From assembly GCF_027257195.1 (NCBI RefSeq), contig NZ_JAPDFS010000004.1, positions 281,758-345,757 on the forward strand: a DNA stretch of 64,000 nt. Reading direction: 5' to 3'. The stretch's first letter is position 1. Every line of letters begins with the position of its first letter. The translations under genes were made by a program, and so were the position numbers. Below the pieces are notes generated by a model that was given only the letters and a program-made list of their open reading frames with translations, searched no databases and was not told the DNA's origin. The DNA comes from Halorubrum sp. F4 (GTDB taxonomy: Archaea; Halobacteriota; Halobacteria; Halobacteriales; Haloferacaceae). Positions 44,735 to 53,178 of this stretch are shown in pieces.

Positions 44735-45184
44735 CTACTGGAGGCGAGCAGTTATCTGGTCGTTCCCTTTCTCGATCTGGACGAGACCGTCCTCAGAGAG
44801 GTCCGAAAGGAGACTTCGCAGCCACTCTCGCCCGTACTCACCGTCGGGTGTGTAATCCACCCGGATGCGGTGGCCAAGTGTGTCCAGTTCCAGCTCGTCG
44901 TGTTCGCCGAGGAGTCGAACGATCCGACCCCGGAACTGCCGACGGCTCCCCTCGAAGCTCGGTTGCGTGGGCACGTCCGGCGCGGTGAAGTCACCGGACT
45001 GGTAGGCGTGACACCACTCGCGCCACGGACACCCGGCCTCGTCACAGCGAGGTTTCTTCCCGCAGGCGACGCCGCCGAGTTCCATGATCGCGTTGTTCCA
45101 GGTTCGAGAGCCGCCCTCGGGCATGAGGTGGGAGGCGACCCGCTCGAAGGCCGCGTCGTCGTCCGGGACGTCGAACGCGCGGTA
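44735..45184 (-). pseudogene. mutY: mutY, 3' part only (A/G-specific adenine glycosylase, truncated)
   Basis: The reading frame on the minus strand encodes YRAFDVPDDDAAF, then the Fe-S cluster cysteines in CGKKPRC...GCPWREWC, then the C-terminal NUDIX-like part to the stop at 44735. Homology to haloarchaeal MutY stops at the Tyr at 45182-45184; the bases beyond encode IIDFFY instead of the expected DTNVARVL-type helix. The catalytic Glu, the helix-hairpin-helix and catalytic Asp are missing, so the fragment cannot excise adenine. An in-frame ATG at 45220 exists, but its N-terminus is not MutY. The rest of the gene is probably at the far end of the island. Confidence 0.88.
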
Positions 45185-45358
45185 ATAGAAGAAATCTATT
45201 ATAGAGTACGACGAGTGCACTCGTGTCGTTTCATTCCTTGTCTACGACAGATTTGCCGCGTCTGATCCCCTCGAACTACTACAACAATAGAGAATAGCCG
45301 GTTTCGACGCTTTGTTCCCTCTCACAGGGAGGCGTCAGTCAGAATGGTGGCAGGACGG
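45185..45358. other. Island left boundary (presumed attL) beside the integrase
   Basis: This is the gap between the end of MutY homology and the integrase stop. It contains an exact 14-base palindrome (ACGAGTGCACTCGT, 45211-45224) and the short palindrome CTATTATAG. It holds no convincing gene. The position between a target-gene break and an integrase is where an attachment site would lie; the core sequence cannot be defined without the other end. Confidence 0.6.
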
Positions 45359-46465
45359 TTATACTCGAAGCTCGTAGATGTCTCTTCGAAACTGGTTCTC
45401 AATTTTTTCGTACCTTGCGTGGATGTAGTCGTCGATGGCTTCCTTTGTCGGTTCTAGTTCTCCGCCACTCTGCATGTCTCCCCGAAGGTACTTGAGAAGG
45501 TCACGCTGCCATCCTTTGTCGATCCGGAACCACGTTGTGAACCGGTGCCGGCCGTAATGTGAGCTCACACCTCTGTACTGATCTGTCGGCCCGTACTTGG
45601 GACGGAAGTACTTCTTCCAGACATCGTTGATGTTCGTGTGGTCCATCTTTTTCCCGCCAGATTTCGACAGGAACAGCCACGGTCGGCCGTTATCCGGTCT
45701 ACAGAGCAAGTACTGGAGGAGTACCCGACGAAGTTCCTCATCGAGCGGCAGCACCCGAGGACGCTTCGACTTGTTTCGGTCACGGTCGTGCGGGATGTAG
45801 ATGGCGTTCGGCCGACCTTGGAGCATCGGATGCGTTCCGAGTTCGTCGTAGTGGTCCTGCAACTCGGAATTGGTGATATGGATTTCGCTGAGTTTGATGT
45901 TCGACACTTCTGACGCCCGAAGACCGAGTTTGAGTTGAATGACGACCAGCGCACGGTCTCGAATGTGTTTCACTTCGACGTCGATGAACTCCCTCAACTC
46001 GTCGAGTGGAATCGGGTACTGATCCTTCGGATCCTCCCCACTAAGGTCCATCCGCATCTTGGCTGATTTGAACGGGTTGTAATCCTTCGGGTGTGGGAAG
46101 GCGGGTGCCATCTGGAAGTACTCGTATGCCTGGTTCACCGTCGAGAGTTTCGCCGAGACGGTTCCACTCTTGTTGTTTCGCTCGTTCAGATAGTACTCAG
46201 CGAAGGCGATTACGTGTGATGTCGTTGGGACCGCTGGATGCCGGTTGTACTCAGTCCAGATGAAGTTACACCACTGAGCGACTCGTCGTTCGATGGCGAC
46301 AATTGTGTCTTCGGCATAGTCTTTCGAGTAGACGACATCGTCCAACCAGAGTTGAAACGGGTCGGAATCGACCTTCTGGAACTGCTCGTTGTACTTCGCA
46401 AGCGGGTCGATGTCTCGGCCGAATGCCTCTGCAAATTCTTGGTGACGCTCTTTACTATCGCTCAT
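45359..46465 (-). CDS. Tyrosine recombinase (integrase)
   Basis: 368 aa from the ATG at 46465. An N-terminal core-binding (SAM-like) domain (about 30-150) and a C-terminal catalytic domain with LGLRASEVSNIKLSEI (catalytic Arg about 183), SSHYGRHRF (HxxR, His about 303, Arg about 306) and the nucleophile Tyr, probably in DDYIHARYE (about 347-352). All core residues are present, so it is likely active. Its stop faces mutY', as expected for an integrase next to its own attachment site. It overlaps the upstream gene by 4 bases. Confidence 0.88.
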   Translation of the reverse strand: MSDSKERHQEFAEAFGRDIDPLAKYNEQFQKVDSDPFQLWLDDVVYSKDYAEDTIVAIERRVAQWCNFIWTEYNRHPAVPTTSHVIAFAEYYLNERNNKSGTVSAKLSTVNQAYEYFQMAPAFPHPKDYNPFKSAKMRMDLSGEDPKDQYPIPLDELREFIDVEVKHIRDRALVVIQLKLGLRASEVSNIKLSEIHITNSELQDHYDELGTHPMLQGRPNAIYIPHDRDRNKSKRPRVLPLDEELRRVLLQYLLCRPDNGRPWLFLSKSGGKKMDHTNINDVWKKYFRPKYGPTDQYRGVSSHYGRHRFTTWFRIDKGWQRDLLKYLRGDMQSGGELEPTKEAIDDYIHARYEKIENQFRRDIYELRV

Positions 46466-47010
46466 TCGTTCCTCTCCGAGTAGTTTGGTTTGTAATCTGT
46501 CTGCCAGTACCACAGTTCCCGCGTGAGACCCTCGCTGTGCGCTGCCATCAACACCGGATTGTAGACGTGGGGAAAGTCTACGTGGTGGACCAACCAATTG
46601 AAGAACGTCTTCAGCGGCGACAAATGCTGGTAGTACACCGTGTTGTCAGACCGTTCGACAACCTTGATCGAATACCCACCCTCCTTGATGTGCTGGAGGT
46701 ATGCTTCGATGTCATCGGGGTGAGCGAGTGCGTGGTGACGCCCTACCTCTTCCCGCATGAACCGTTTGAACCGATCACCACACGGGTACCATGAATTCTC
46801 CTTAGTCGATTCTTTGAGGTCGTCACGTGTTTCCAGGTAGACATCCCATGTGTCTTTATCCCGAAACTGGGATTCGAACGATTCCAGTCGGTACCGGGTC
46901 GGAACTTCCTCGATCGATTTGTACACGCCTAGCCAGTACTCGACATCTCGTTTCCCGGGTGCGTCGTCAGATCGATTTGAGGTCTCGACGTTTGCCCGCG
47001 GCATTACCAC
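46462..47010 (-). CDS. Recombinase core-binding-domain-only partner of the integrase
   Basis: 182 aa, without catalytic residues. The helical stretch FSPLKTFF-type region (SIKVVERSDNTVYYQHLSPL followed by KTFFNWLVHHVDFPHVYNP) resembles the SAM-like core-binding domain found at the front of tyrosine recombinases. It overlaps the integrase by 4 bases and its upstream neighbour too, making a three-gene operon. It probably helps the integrase bind DNA or control directionality; that role is inferred. Confidence 0.6.
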   Translation of the reverse strand: MVMPRANVETSNRSDDAPGKRDVEYWLGVYKSIEEVPTRYRLESFESQFRDKDTWDVYLETRDDLKESTKENSWYPCGDRFKRFMREEVGRHHALAHPDDIEAYLQHIKEGGYSIKVVERSDNTVYYQHLSPLKTFFNWLVHHVDFPHVYNPVLMAAHSEGLTRELWYWQTDYKPNYSERNE

Positions 47011-47444
47011 TCTCCCCCGCTATTGGTCGGATAATACCGATCATCATCGAAGATGAGTTCCTCCCCTTCCATGTCGTCGAGCTGCGTCGTTACTCGTTCA
47101 GGAACGGTCCGTACCACGTGTCTGATGATCTCGTCGTACGGTGCTCCGGGGTTCGCCTGGACGTATTCTTTAATCGTCTGTCTCTCTCCTTGGTAGACCG
47201 CATCTTCCAGATCTTGGATGCGTTCACGCGCACGATCCAGTTCGCTCTTCAGATCGTCCCGCTGTTGTCGAAGCTCACGGTTTGTTTCATCCGGATTAGC
47301 TGAAGCATCGAATTTCTTCATTCCCGCCTCAACCATCGCTTCCATGAACTCGGAGGTAGACATTCCCAACTCGTCAGCCCGATTTTTCCAGCGGGTATAC
47401 TGTTCCTGAGTGGGGTATGTCGCAGCGTGTTTGCTCTCAGCCAT
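47004..47444 (-). CDS. Ribbon-helix-helix-like protein with coiled coil
   Basis: 146 aa. The N-terminus (QYTRWKNRADELGMSTSEFM) looks like a short DNA-binding motif. A long heptad stretch (ETNRELRQQRDDLKSELDR) follows, then a winged-helix-like end (NPGAPYDEIIRHVVRTV). It is probably the transcriptional regulator or excision factor of the integration module. First gene of the operon, overlapping the next by 7 bases. Confidence 0.6.
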   Translation of the reverse strand: MAESKHAATYPTQEQYTRWKNRADELGMSTSEFMEAMVEAGMKKFDASANPDETNRELRQQRDDLKSELDRARERIQDLEDAVYQGERQTIKEYVQANPGAPYDEIIRHVVRTVPERVTTQLDDMEGEELIFDDDRYYPTNSGGEW

Positions 47445-47480
47445 CTCTCACCTCACAACCGTGGATCCACTCCCGTGATC

Positions 47481-47738
47481 TCATTTTGCATCGATGAGCA
47501 AGAACCCGTCTTGTACTCTGACCACGACCTTATCGGTCGTCTCAGGGTTGATACCTTGTTTCTCTAGTTCGTCGGGAGTGAGAAACAGTACGGCACCTAT
47601 CGCCCCCCACTCATCGGTACGATCAATCTCGACTTCTCGGGAGTCATCGATAGACGGCGTATTTCTATTGACTATCTGGTCGATGTGGTCTCCAGGCTGA
47701 GGATCTCCACCAGTTTCGCCGTCAGCAGTTCGGTCCAT
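47481..47738 (-). CDS. Small acidic protein, unknown
   Basis: 85 aa with LFLTPDELEKQGINPETTDK and VVVRVQDGFLLIDAK at the C-terminus, vaguely like AbrB/SpoVT beta-hairpin proteins or antitoxins. No toxin partner is adjacent. It begins 36 bases upstream of the RHH-like gene on the same strand. Confidence 0.55.
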   Translation of the reverse strand: MDRTADGETGGDPQPGDHIDQIVNRNTPSIDDSREVEIDRTDEWGAIGAVLFLTPDELEKQGINPETTDKVVVRVQDGFLLIDAK

Positions 47739-48021
47739 GACATACCAAGATATGGCTGTTATATTTAAATAGACTTGGAAAGTTGGCCTTCTGGTGCTGT
47801 GATTAGACTATATTCGTCTAGTTATATGGGAAATATAGGATAGATTCGAATACTATCCCTTTGCCGTGCCCGCATTACCAATAAACCATTTCAGACTGGA
47901 TTCGACAGATCGATATAAACTCTCCCAACCAGTATCAGCGATCAAGAGGATGTTAAGGCACAGTAGTTGGCAACACACGACAGAAGTCGTGAGGTCCTGC
48001 CACTTACCTAGGTGAAATGAG
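47739..48021. other. Gene-free AT-rich stretch in the island (283 bp)
   Basis: No convincing gene. It is much richer in A+T than the core region (e.g. TATTTAAATAG near 47762, placed to serve as promoter for the gene at 47738). I see no repeat or transposase remnant here. Confidence 0.6.
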
Positions 48022-48459
48022 TTAGCAGTCCCGAATCACGAGGCAGTTTTCTGGTGCGTATCCAACGAGCTGCTCTGCCTGCATGGCGTGTGCGACTTTC
48101 ACGGCTAACGCCATCCCAACGGGCGTAACAGTCTCGGTTTCGAGCATCGCTTCGAGATCGATACGTTGGACGACTTGGCTCGGGGTAAGGCTAGTCCCGA
48201 CCACGATGATGCGGTCGGGATCGGGGGTCGTTTCGATGAACACGAAGTGTTCGTTGTACTGGTGGAACGCGTTGAGGACCGTGCGAAACTTGTCTCTATG
48301 GGGGTCCCACAGGCGGCTACACGCGGCGAGTACGCGGTTCAATACGGTCGGATCTACGGTGCAGTCGTCCGCAGCGGCACGGACGATGTCCGTATCGATC
48401 GGGTGTTCGTTTCGGGGTGCGACGGTCTCGGTCTGTTCGTTCGCATCATGTGAGCTCAT
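48022..48459 (-). CDS. Hypothetical island protein
   Basis: 145 aa from MSSHDANEQ at 48459. Mixed alpha/beta sequence with DRIIVVGTSLTPSQVVQRID and a conserved-looking HFVFIETTPDPDRI stretch. I recognise no family. An upstream in-frame ATG at 48516 adds Cys/Arg-rich residues and is less likely the start. Confidence 0.55.
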   Translation of the reverse strand: MSSHDANEQTETVAPRNEHPIDTDIVRAAADDCTVDPTVLNRVLAACSRLWDPHRDKFRTVLNAFHQYNEHFVFIETTPDPDRIIVVGTSLTPSQVVQRIDLEAMLETETVTPVGMALAVKVAHAMQAEQLVGYAPENCLVIRDC

Positions 48460-49026
48460 TGGTTGTGCCCGCGAGGTGTGACCTCGCCTGAGCAAACAGG
48501 CACAACCAGCAATCACGTTTAAAACTCTGCCTCTCAGCGGGTGTCAGTCAAAGAAGGTACACCGAGAATCCGGCTTCCACGGGTAGTTCCCCGGCTTACA
48601 AACCATACTCCGGTCAACCTGCTGTGAATCCCCAGATCGAGGCCTCTCACTGCGGTCACCGAGTTTCAAACGAATCATTGCAAGATCCCTCGATCAGCGG
48701 GAACTCGCGCGCGGAAACAGACGCACCACAACAGGGGAGGGGTGTCCCGAGTGAAAGTAGGACTACTGTTCGCCCACATCAGTGGTCCCTATAGTACCAC
48801 ACCTGTATCCTCTGCCGAGGAAGATATCGAGAGACAGGTCCGGCGATACACTGAAGTCAGTCGTGTTTGCTGTCGACGTATGCGTCGCCGGTCATACCTC
48901 ACTATCCTATCGGGACTCTCAACGCTACGGCTCATTCCTGACCTTACTCCGGAACCATGCCTTCCCAGAGACGGTCACTTGATGTTCTGGTTCCATTTTC
49001 GCAACGCCATTAACCGAGAAAGACCG
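48460..49026. other. Gene-poor stretch of the island (567 bp)
   Basis: I find no supported gene. A 155-codon open frame runs from 48742, but only its end (from 49027) looks protein-like; the upper part is Arg/Cys-rich and not convincing. It is a possible remnant of decayed island genes. Confidence 0.5.
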
Positions 49027-49209
49027 ATGAGCACCGTCTACTCCCGCGAACACGTTGTTAGTGAGATGGATTTCGACACAGTAACCGAAGCGGAAGCAAT
49101 CCAAGCCCTAGCACTGGCGAACGCAGGGTACTACACGCTGGACGATATCCCTGTACACTGGCAGTTATATTTCGACGACGTAGAACGAGACCTGTCGACG
49201 GATTTGTGA
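49027..49209 (+). CDS. Small acidic protein, unknown
   Basis: 60 aa: MSTVYSREHVVSEMDFDTVT, then a helix (EAIQALALANAGYYTLDDIP). It could be a small regulatory or antitoxin-like protein. The upstream continuation to 48742 is not accepted. It ends 11 bases from the convergent ADP-ribosylglycohydrolase gene. Confidence 0.5.
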   Translation: MSTVYSREHVVSEMDFDTVTEAEAIQALALANAGYYTLDDIPVHWQLYFDDVERDLSTDL

Positions 49210-49219
49210 GCCGATAAAA

Positions 49220-50128
49220 TCACGCGATGGTCACGAGGTGATCCGCGATGTCAGCGAGGCGGTCCGAGTCATCGAGTACGAATATCCATTGACTAGGAAG
49301 AGTTGATGCTCCGAAACGGGCCCCGGCAACCGCTCCTGCTATCGCCCCGATCGTATCAGCGTCTCCACCGCGATTTACGGCCGTTACAATCGCTTCTTCG
49401 GCATTTTCTGCGGAGAGTCCGTCGTGGAGTGCCGTTTGAAGCGAATGGACGACGTACCCGGATGTTTTCAGCGAATCCGGTGTCTCGCCACGAGCAAGTG
49501 GTTCAAGTGCCGTCACGAGTTCGTCAGGTGCATCCGGATCGACACGATCAAGCGCGTCTCGCAACGGCGTGGCATTATTGAGGATCAGACCTGCGATCGT
49601 GAGATTCAGAATCGCACACCCGTACGTGCAGCGCGGGTCTGCGTGTGTGATCAGTGAGGACTGTCGGCTCACCTCCACGAGTCGACCCGAATCGTTGGCG
49701 TACGGAATTACGAGCGGCGCGCACCGCATCACACTACCGTTCCCAGCATTCTGGCCTTCAGGACTATTTTCCCACACTCGTTGGCCCGCCTCGTCCCAGG
49801 CGTCGCCGTGTTTGAGACGACTGATCGCCTTAGCCGTCATCCGTCCGATATCGAACGGGCCGGAGTCGTACCACCCGACGAACCGGTCGGCGATATCAGC
49901 TGGATCGAACTCCCGACGTTCGACTAGACTCTGTGCGATACACAGCGCTTGCTCTGTGTCGTCCGTGACCGTCCCCTCGGGTTGGTTCCACGTGCCGTGG
50001 CCAACCATCTCGTCCAACCGACCATAATTGGACGTGATGACTGACTCGGATTTGAACTCGACCGGCCGCCCGAGTGCGTCCCCACAAGCGAGGCCGAGTA
50101 ACACACCACGTGCTCGGTCTGAATCCAT
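49220..50128 (-). CDS. ADP-ribosylglycohydrolase (DraG/ARH family)
   Basis: 302 aa. Mg-binding and substrate motifs: GLACGDALGRPVEFKS at the front, TDDTE at about 55-59, GNGSVMR in the middle, HADPRC, and NRGGDADTIGAIAGAVAG at about 250. It removes ADP-ribose from proteins, nucleic acids or small molecules. Complete. It lies between small hypotheticals and the CARF regulator, in a position where toxin- or defence-linked ADP-ribose turnover would fit. Confidence 0.9.
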   Translation of the reverse strand: MDSDRARGVLLGLACGDALGRPVEFKSESVITSNYGRLDEMVGHGTWNQPEGTVTDDTEQALCIAQSLVERREFDPADIADRFVGWYDSGPFDIGRMTAKAISRLKHGDAWDEAGQRVWENSPEGQNAGNGSVMRCAPLVIPYANDSGRLVEVSRQSSLITHADPRCTYGCAILNLTIAGLILNNATPLRDALDRVDPDAPDELVTALEPLARGETPDSLKTSGYVVHSLQTALHDGLSAENAEEAIVTAVNRGGDADTIGAIAGAVAGARFGASTLPSQWIFVLDDSDRLADIADHLVTIA

Positions 50129-50293
50129 ACACCACCTACAGCGAATTGTTTGAAAAATGTCCGCACGATAGATTGGGCTTACTACACCAGAGACACACCT
50201 CTATCGATATGCGATTGATCCGCGTTACCAATGACTAACCCTCCGCCTATATATTTCTGAGGTGTCAATTTGACGCGCCTGTAGTCCCCATTA

Positions 50294-50971
50294 TCAGCCA
50301 TTATCCATTATTGAAGACGTAGACAGAGTTTTCAGAAATATACGCCCGCTATCAGTTATTTTCACAGTCTTACTTCGGCCTTGTTTGGTGGTTATCACGA
50401 ACCCTTCTGATTCCAAGGTATCCACATGTCTAGCAATCGTGCTTTTCGATTTCTCAAGCTCGTCAGCAATCGAACTGATAGAAAGGGGAGTGTCGAGTTG
50501 GTCAAGATCAACTAGTAATGATGCTTTAGCATCGGATACATTACTTCGGAGGTTCAATCCTGGGACTCTTCGGACACTATTATCGATGTCGCCTACCTGT
50601 AATACGGTATCAATCCGATGTTCATCCGCGAACGTAGCTACCGTAAGCGGTAATAATAGTTCACGTGCCCCACCTCCAAGAATTACAATAATTTCACCAT
50701 CTGACGACTGAATCAGATCTAAACAAGTCAGTACTGTTTCAACGAAGTCGGTGTGCGGCAATAGTTCCGATTCAAGACGAAGGCCAGGAACGACCTGTGT
50801 CAAGATATTTTCAACCTCATCATAGGCGTTTTCACCCTGTTCAGCGTCCGTATTGGGTTGTAACAGAACAACCCGATCGTCGTCATCAAGCCCCTCACTA
50901 AGGACCGGTCGAACGACACGACGGCTATCAAAGCCGAGGGGTGCAAGATAAGTTCTCATACGCGAACTCAT
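50294..50971 (-). CDS. CARF-HTH transcription regulator (Csa3-like)
   Basis: 225 aa. The N-terminal CARF-type Rossmann fold (about 1-145) has TYLAPLGFDSRRVVRPVL at the ring-nucleotide pocket and GEIIVILGGGARELLLPL at about 92-109. The winged helix (about 160-215) has SISSIADELEKSKSTIARHV. CARF domains sense cyclic oligoadenylates; Csa3 proteins regulate CRISPR or related genes. No CRISPR array is in view. It is divergent from the five-gene operon, with a 417-base gap. Confidence 0.78.
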   Translation of the reverse strand: MSSRMRTYLAPLGFDSRRVVRPVLSEGLDDDDRVVLLQPNTDAEQGENAYDEVENILTQVVPGLRLESELLPHTDFVETVLTCLDLIQSSDGEIIVILGGGARELLLPLTVATFADEHRIDTVLQVGDIDNSVRRVPGLNLRSNVSDAKASLLVDLDQLDTPLSISSIADELEKSKSTIARHVDTLESEGFVITTKQGRSKTVKITDSGRIFLKTLSTSSIMDNG

Positions 50972-51388
50972 CTCGCATTTACCGTTACTGTTCCGATTTA
51001 GTGCAACAATATGTGATTAGTTGATACACTCATGATATCGAAGCAACGATGAGACGAATGATAGTACGTGTCTTCGGAAATACCGTTGCACTATTAGCGC
51101 AACGGAGGCGGAATTGTTGTATTGTCGATAGATTTATTTCCGGAGGTCAGCATTGATACCTGTTCGCAATCATCGTGGCGGGTCTCCCTCGTCACGAAGA
51201 GTGATATCTCCACAATTATCAGATACCCGACAATTTTATCACTTGGAAGCCCATATTGATCATCATCCGCATCCAGCGGAAACGGCCATAACAGGGCGTT
51301 TTCGCACGTAGTTCCAACTACGGCAACGATGCGAGGAAGGGGCGTCCATCCCACATCTGCGCCCTGTCAATCCCAAGCAACCCAAAAA
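50972..51388. promoter_or_regulatory. Divergent control region between the CARF regulator and the defence operon
   Basis: 417 bases, AT-rich, without a supported gene. It contains the inverted repeat at 51083-51105 and a half-site-like GTGCAAC at 51001-51007. TTTATTT near 51132 may be a TATA element. Open frames here (e.g. minus strand 51094-51354) have no recognisable protein character. Confidence 0.5.
51083..51105. promoter_or_regulatory. Inverted repeat, candidate operator for the CARF regulator
   Basis: CCGTTGC, a 9-base spacer, then GCAACGG: exact 7-base arms (8 of 9 when extended by two bases inward). The half-site GTTGCAC recurs as GTGCAAC at 51001-51007. Position between divergent genes fits a regulator-binding site. 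Confidence 0.4.
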
Positions 51389-52255
51389 ATGACAGACCCA
51401 CCCAATACAAAGACACCGGCACTAACCGATTTCGTGGGCACACGAGATTCGTTTCTCGTGATAAAGGACCCACAGTTGGCGAAGACCGGAACACAAGCCC
51501 GCGCACAACTTCGATCGCTACCGTTCCTCAGGGAGTTCGGACTTCAGCGAGTCGCACATCCCGCGATCTACGATAACGGACTCCGCCTGGTGAATTACGA
51601 TCTGGTTTCGAACGAAGACCTGCGGGAAGACGGCGTAAGCGATGTCGAATTCCCTCTAACCCACTATGTTAGCCAAGACATGCTGACTGGTGACCTGCAA
51701 GATGAGGATCGTAAATTCGACGACCAGGATGTGGTCCGAAGGTTGCTTCGTTCACGCCCTACTGACGAGACATACGTACTCGTTACTGACACAAGCTCAC
51801 CGATGATGCCGCGACACACCAAAAAACCTGGAAAGTCGTTCATCGACGAGTTCGAGTGCTCTGTGGCGGATTATAAGGGGCTATTAAAAAGGTTCTTGCA
51901 GTACAATCTTGACTCTGCGCTCTCTCTGTCGACGACGCAGAATCTATACTTCCACCAACTCTCGGACTTTCATCAGAAGACGGGGCTCGAAGCGGATTCA
52001 ATACCGGCATTGTTCGACTACACCCGAATCCCAGCTGACAGTCCTGCGTGGGATCCGCTGTATTACCTGATCCGCGAGGATGTCGAACAAGTTCTCGACG
52101 ATTACTCTGAGCGTATCCGTGCAGCACTCCGTTCGTGGACCGAGCGAGGACCTACTCAGGATATCGCCAATAGAATGCTCGACATGCTGGAACGGGTCGA
52201 TTTCGAAGAAGAGCGGCTCGACAACTATCGCTACCGTCACCAAGAGAAACAATGA
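51389..52255 (+). CDS. Defence operon gene A: unknown, 288 aa
   Basis: 288 aa from MTDPPNTKTPALTDF. Alpha/beta front half (DSFLVIKDPQLAKTGTQARA, LRLVNYDLVSNEDL) and a helical back half (ADYKGLLKRFLQYNLDSALS, LIREDVEQVLDDYSERIRAA). I recognise no family, catalytic motif or membrane segment. Its last bases overlap gene B by 4 (ATGA), so it is the first gene of the operon. An in-frame ATG at 51329 gives a less natural N-terminus. Confidence 0.7.
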   Translation: MTDPPNTKTPALTDFVGTRDSFLVIKDPQLAKTGTQARAQLRSLPFLREFGLQRVAHPAIYDNGLRLVNYDLVSNEDLREDGVSDVEFPLTHYVSQDMLTGDLQDEDRKFDDQDVVRRLLRSRPTDETYVLVTDTSSPMMPRHTKKPGKSFIDEFECSVADYKGLLKRFLQYNLDSALSLSTTQNLYFHQLSDFHQKTGLEADSIPALFDYTRIPADSPAWDPLYYLIREDVEQVLDDYSERIRAALRSWTERGPTQDIANRMLDMLERVDFEEERLDNYRYRHQEKQ

Positions 52256-53178
52256 GTACGTCATACACACCAGCCAGTCATAAGCCCGACAAGCTACTCA
52301 CCGGGTTCATCTCCGTTCGAGTACCGGAACTCAAGCACATTTACAGCTCCATCCAAGCATCGACGAGCACGAAAGAGGTGAACGGTAAGTTCGGACGACC
52401 CAGTAATTCGGGTCTCCAGACAGATCACATCGGAGACACACTGCGGTTTCTGAACGCGGTTGACCTTGTGGAGAGCCCCTCAGGGGACATACTCGACACG
52501 GTTGAACGAATTAACGACCGCCGATTTGAGGGATTACCGTTCGAGGCACGCCTACTGTACCACTGCAACCAACAGGATGGTCGTCAGCGTCACTTCGCGG
52601 ACGTTCACAGGGCGCTTCTCGATGAAGGCGGGAGAACCGTAGATGCCGACCGTGATAGTCTCCGAACCATTCTGAAGCGGGAAACGGACTACGACTTCAG
52701 TTGGACCGACGAGAAGATCGATATGTGGGTCACGCTGTGTGAACAGATCGGTGTAATATCGGAGACAGAAGACGGGATCGTGCTAAGCCCCTGTCGCGCA
52801 TTGATGCACGACGCGCTCGTGCTCGCTCCAATAAGCTCAGGCGAAGACCCTGAGTACACCGAAGCACCAGTTGAGGATATCGAAGCCAGTCCGGCACTCA
52901 ATTGGATCGACGAAAACCTGTTCACCGTCTACGCTGCTCGCAGCGGAACTCGTCGTGTCCATCCGAGCGTGGCTGACGTGTTGCGAAACCTGGCCGATGA
53001 CGAAGTCATTAGCCTGTCTGCGCCCGGTGACGCACAGAACGAGGTCGAGTTACCGCCAGAAGACTTGAACGAGGACAGTCGCGGAAACCGACGAGACGTT
53101 ACACACTTATCACTCCGGTCGTCGCCAGCGGAGACCGCGTATCAGTACCCCCTTGATCAGCAGATTACTCGACAATGA
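52252..53178 (+). CDS. Defence operon gene B: winged-helix-like protein, 308 aa
   Basis: 308 aa. Two stretches read as winged helices (GLQTDHIGDTLRFLNAVDLV at about 55-75, and LTILKRE-type RDSLRTILKRETDYDFSWTD at about 135-155). No catalytic motif. In size and in its place before a ~1000-aa ATPase it matches DpdG-like proteins of 7-deazaguanine DNA systems; I rank that as a hypothesis. It overlaps A and C by 4 bases each. Confidence 0.68.
   Translation: MSTSYTPASHKPDKLLTGFISVRVPELKHIYSSIQASTSTKEVNGKFGRPSNSGLQTDHIGDTLRFLNAVDLVESPSGDILDTVERINDRRFEGLPFEARLLYHCNQQDGRQRHFADVHRALLDEGGRTVDADRDSLRTILKRETDYDFSWTDEKIDMWVTLCEQIGVISETEDGIVLSPCRALMHDALVLAPISSGEDPEYTEAPVEDIEASPALNWIDENLFTVYAARSGTRRVHPSVADVLRNLADDEVISLSAPGDAQNEVELPPEDLNEDSRGNRRDVTHLSLRSSPAETAYQYPLDQQITRQ

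Noticed and set aside
44735-45220. Complete small gene starting at the ATG at 45220
   Set aside because: The first residues do not match MutY and the product lacks the catalytic domain; it is better read as a truncated mutY.
45185-45358. tRNA gene as integration site
   Set aside because: No cloverleaf-like sequence or GGTTCGAATCC-type T-loop found near the border; the disrupted gene is mutY.
48742-49026. N-terminal part of a 155-codon frame
   Set aside because: Arg/Cys/Ser-rich and unlike a haloarchaeal protein; only the last 60 codons look coding.
51094-51354. 86-codon minus-strand frame in the control region
   Set aside because: No family-like pattern, overlaps the inverted repeat and has no promoter or neighbour support.
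50294-51388. CRISPR array expected near a Csa3-like regulator
   Set aside because: No regularly spaced direct repeats or cas genes seen anywhere in the window.
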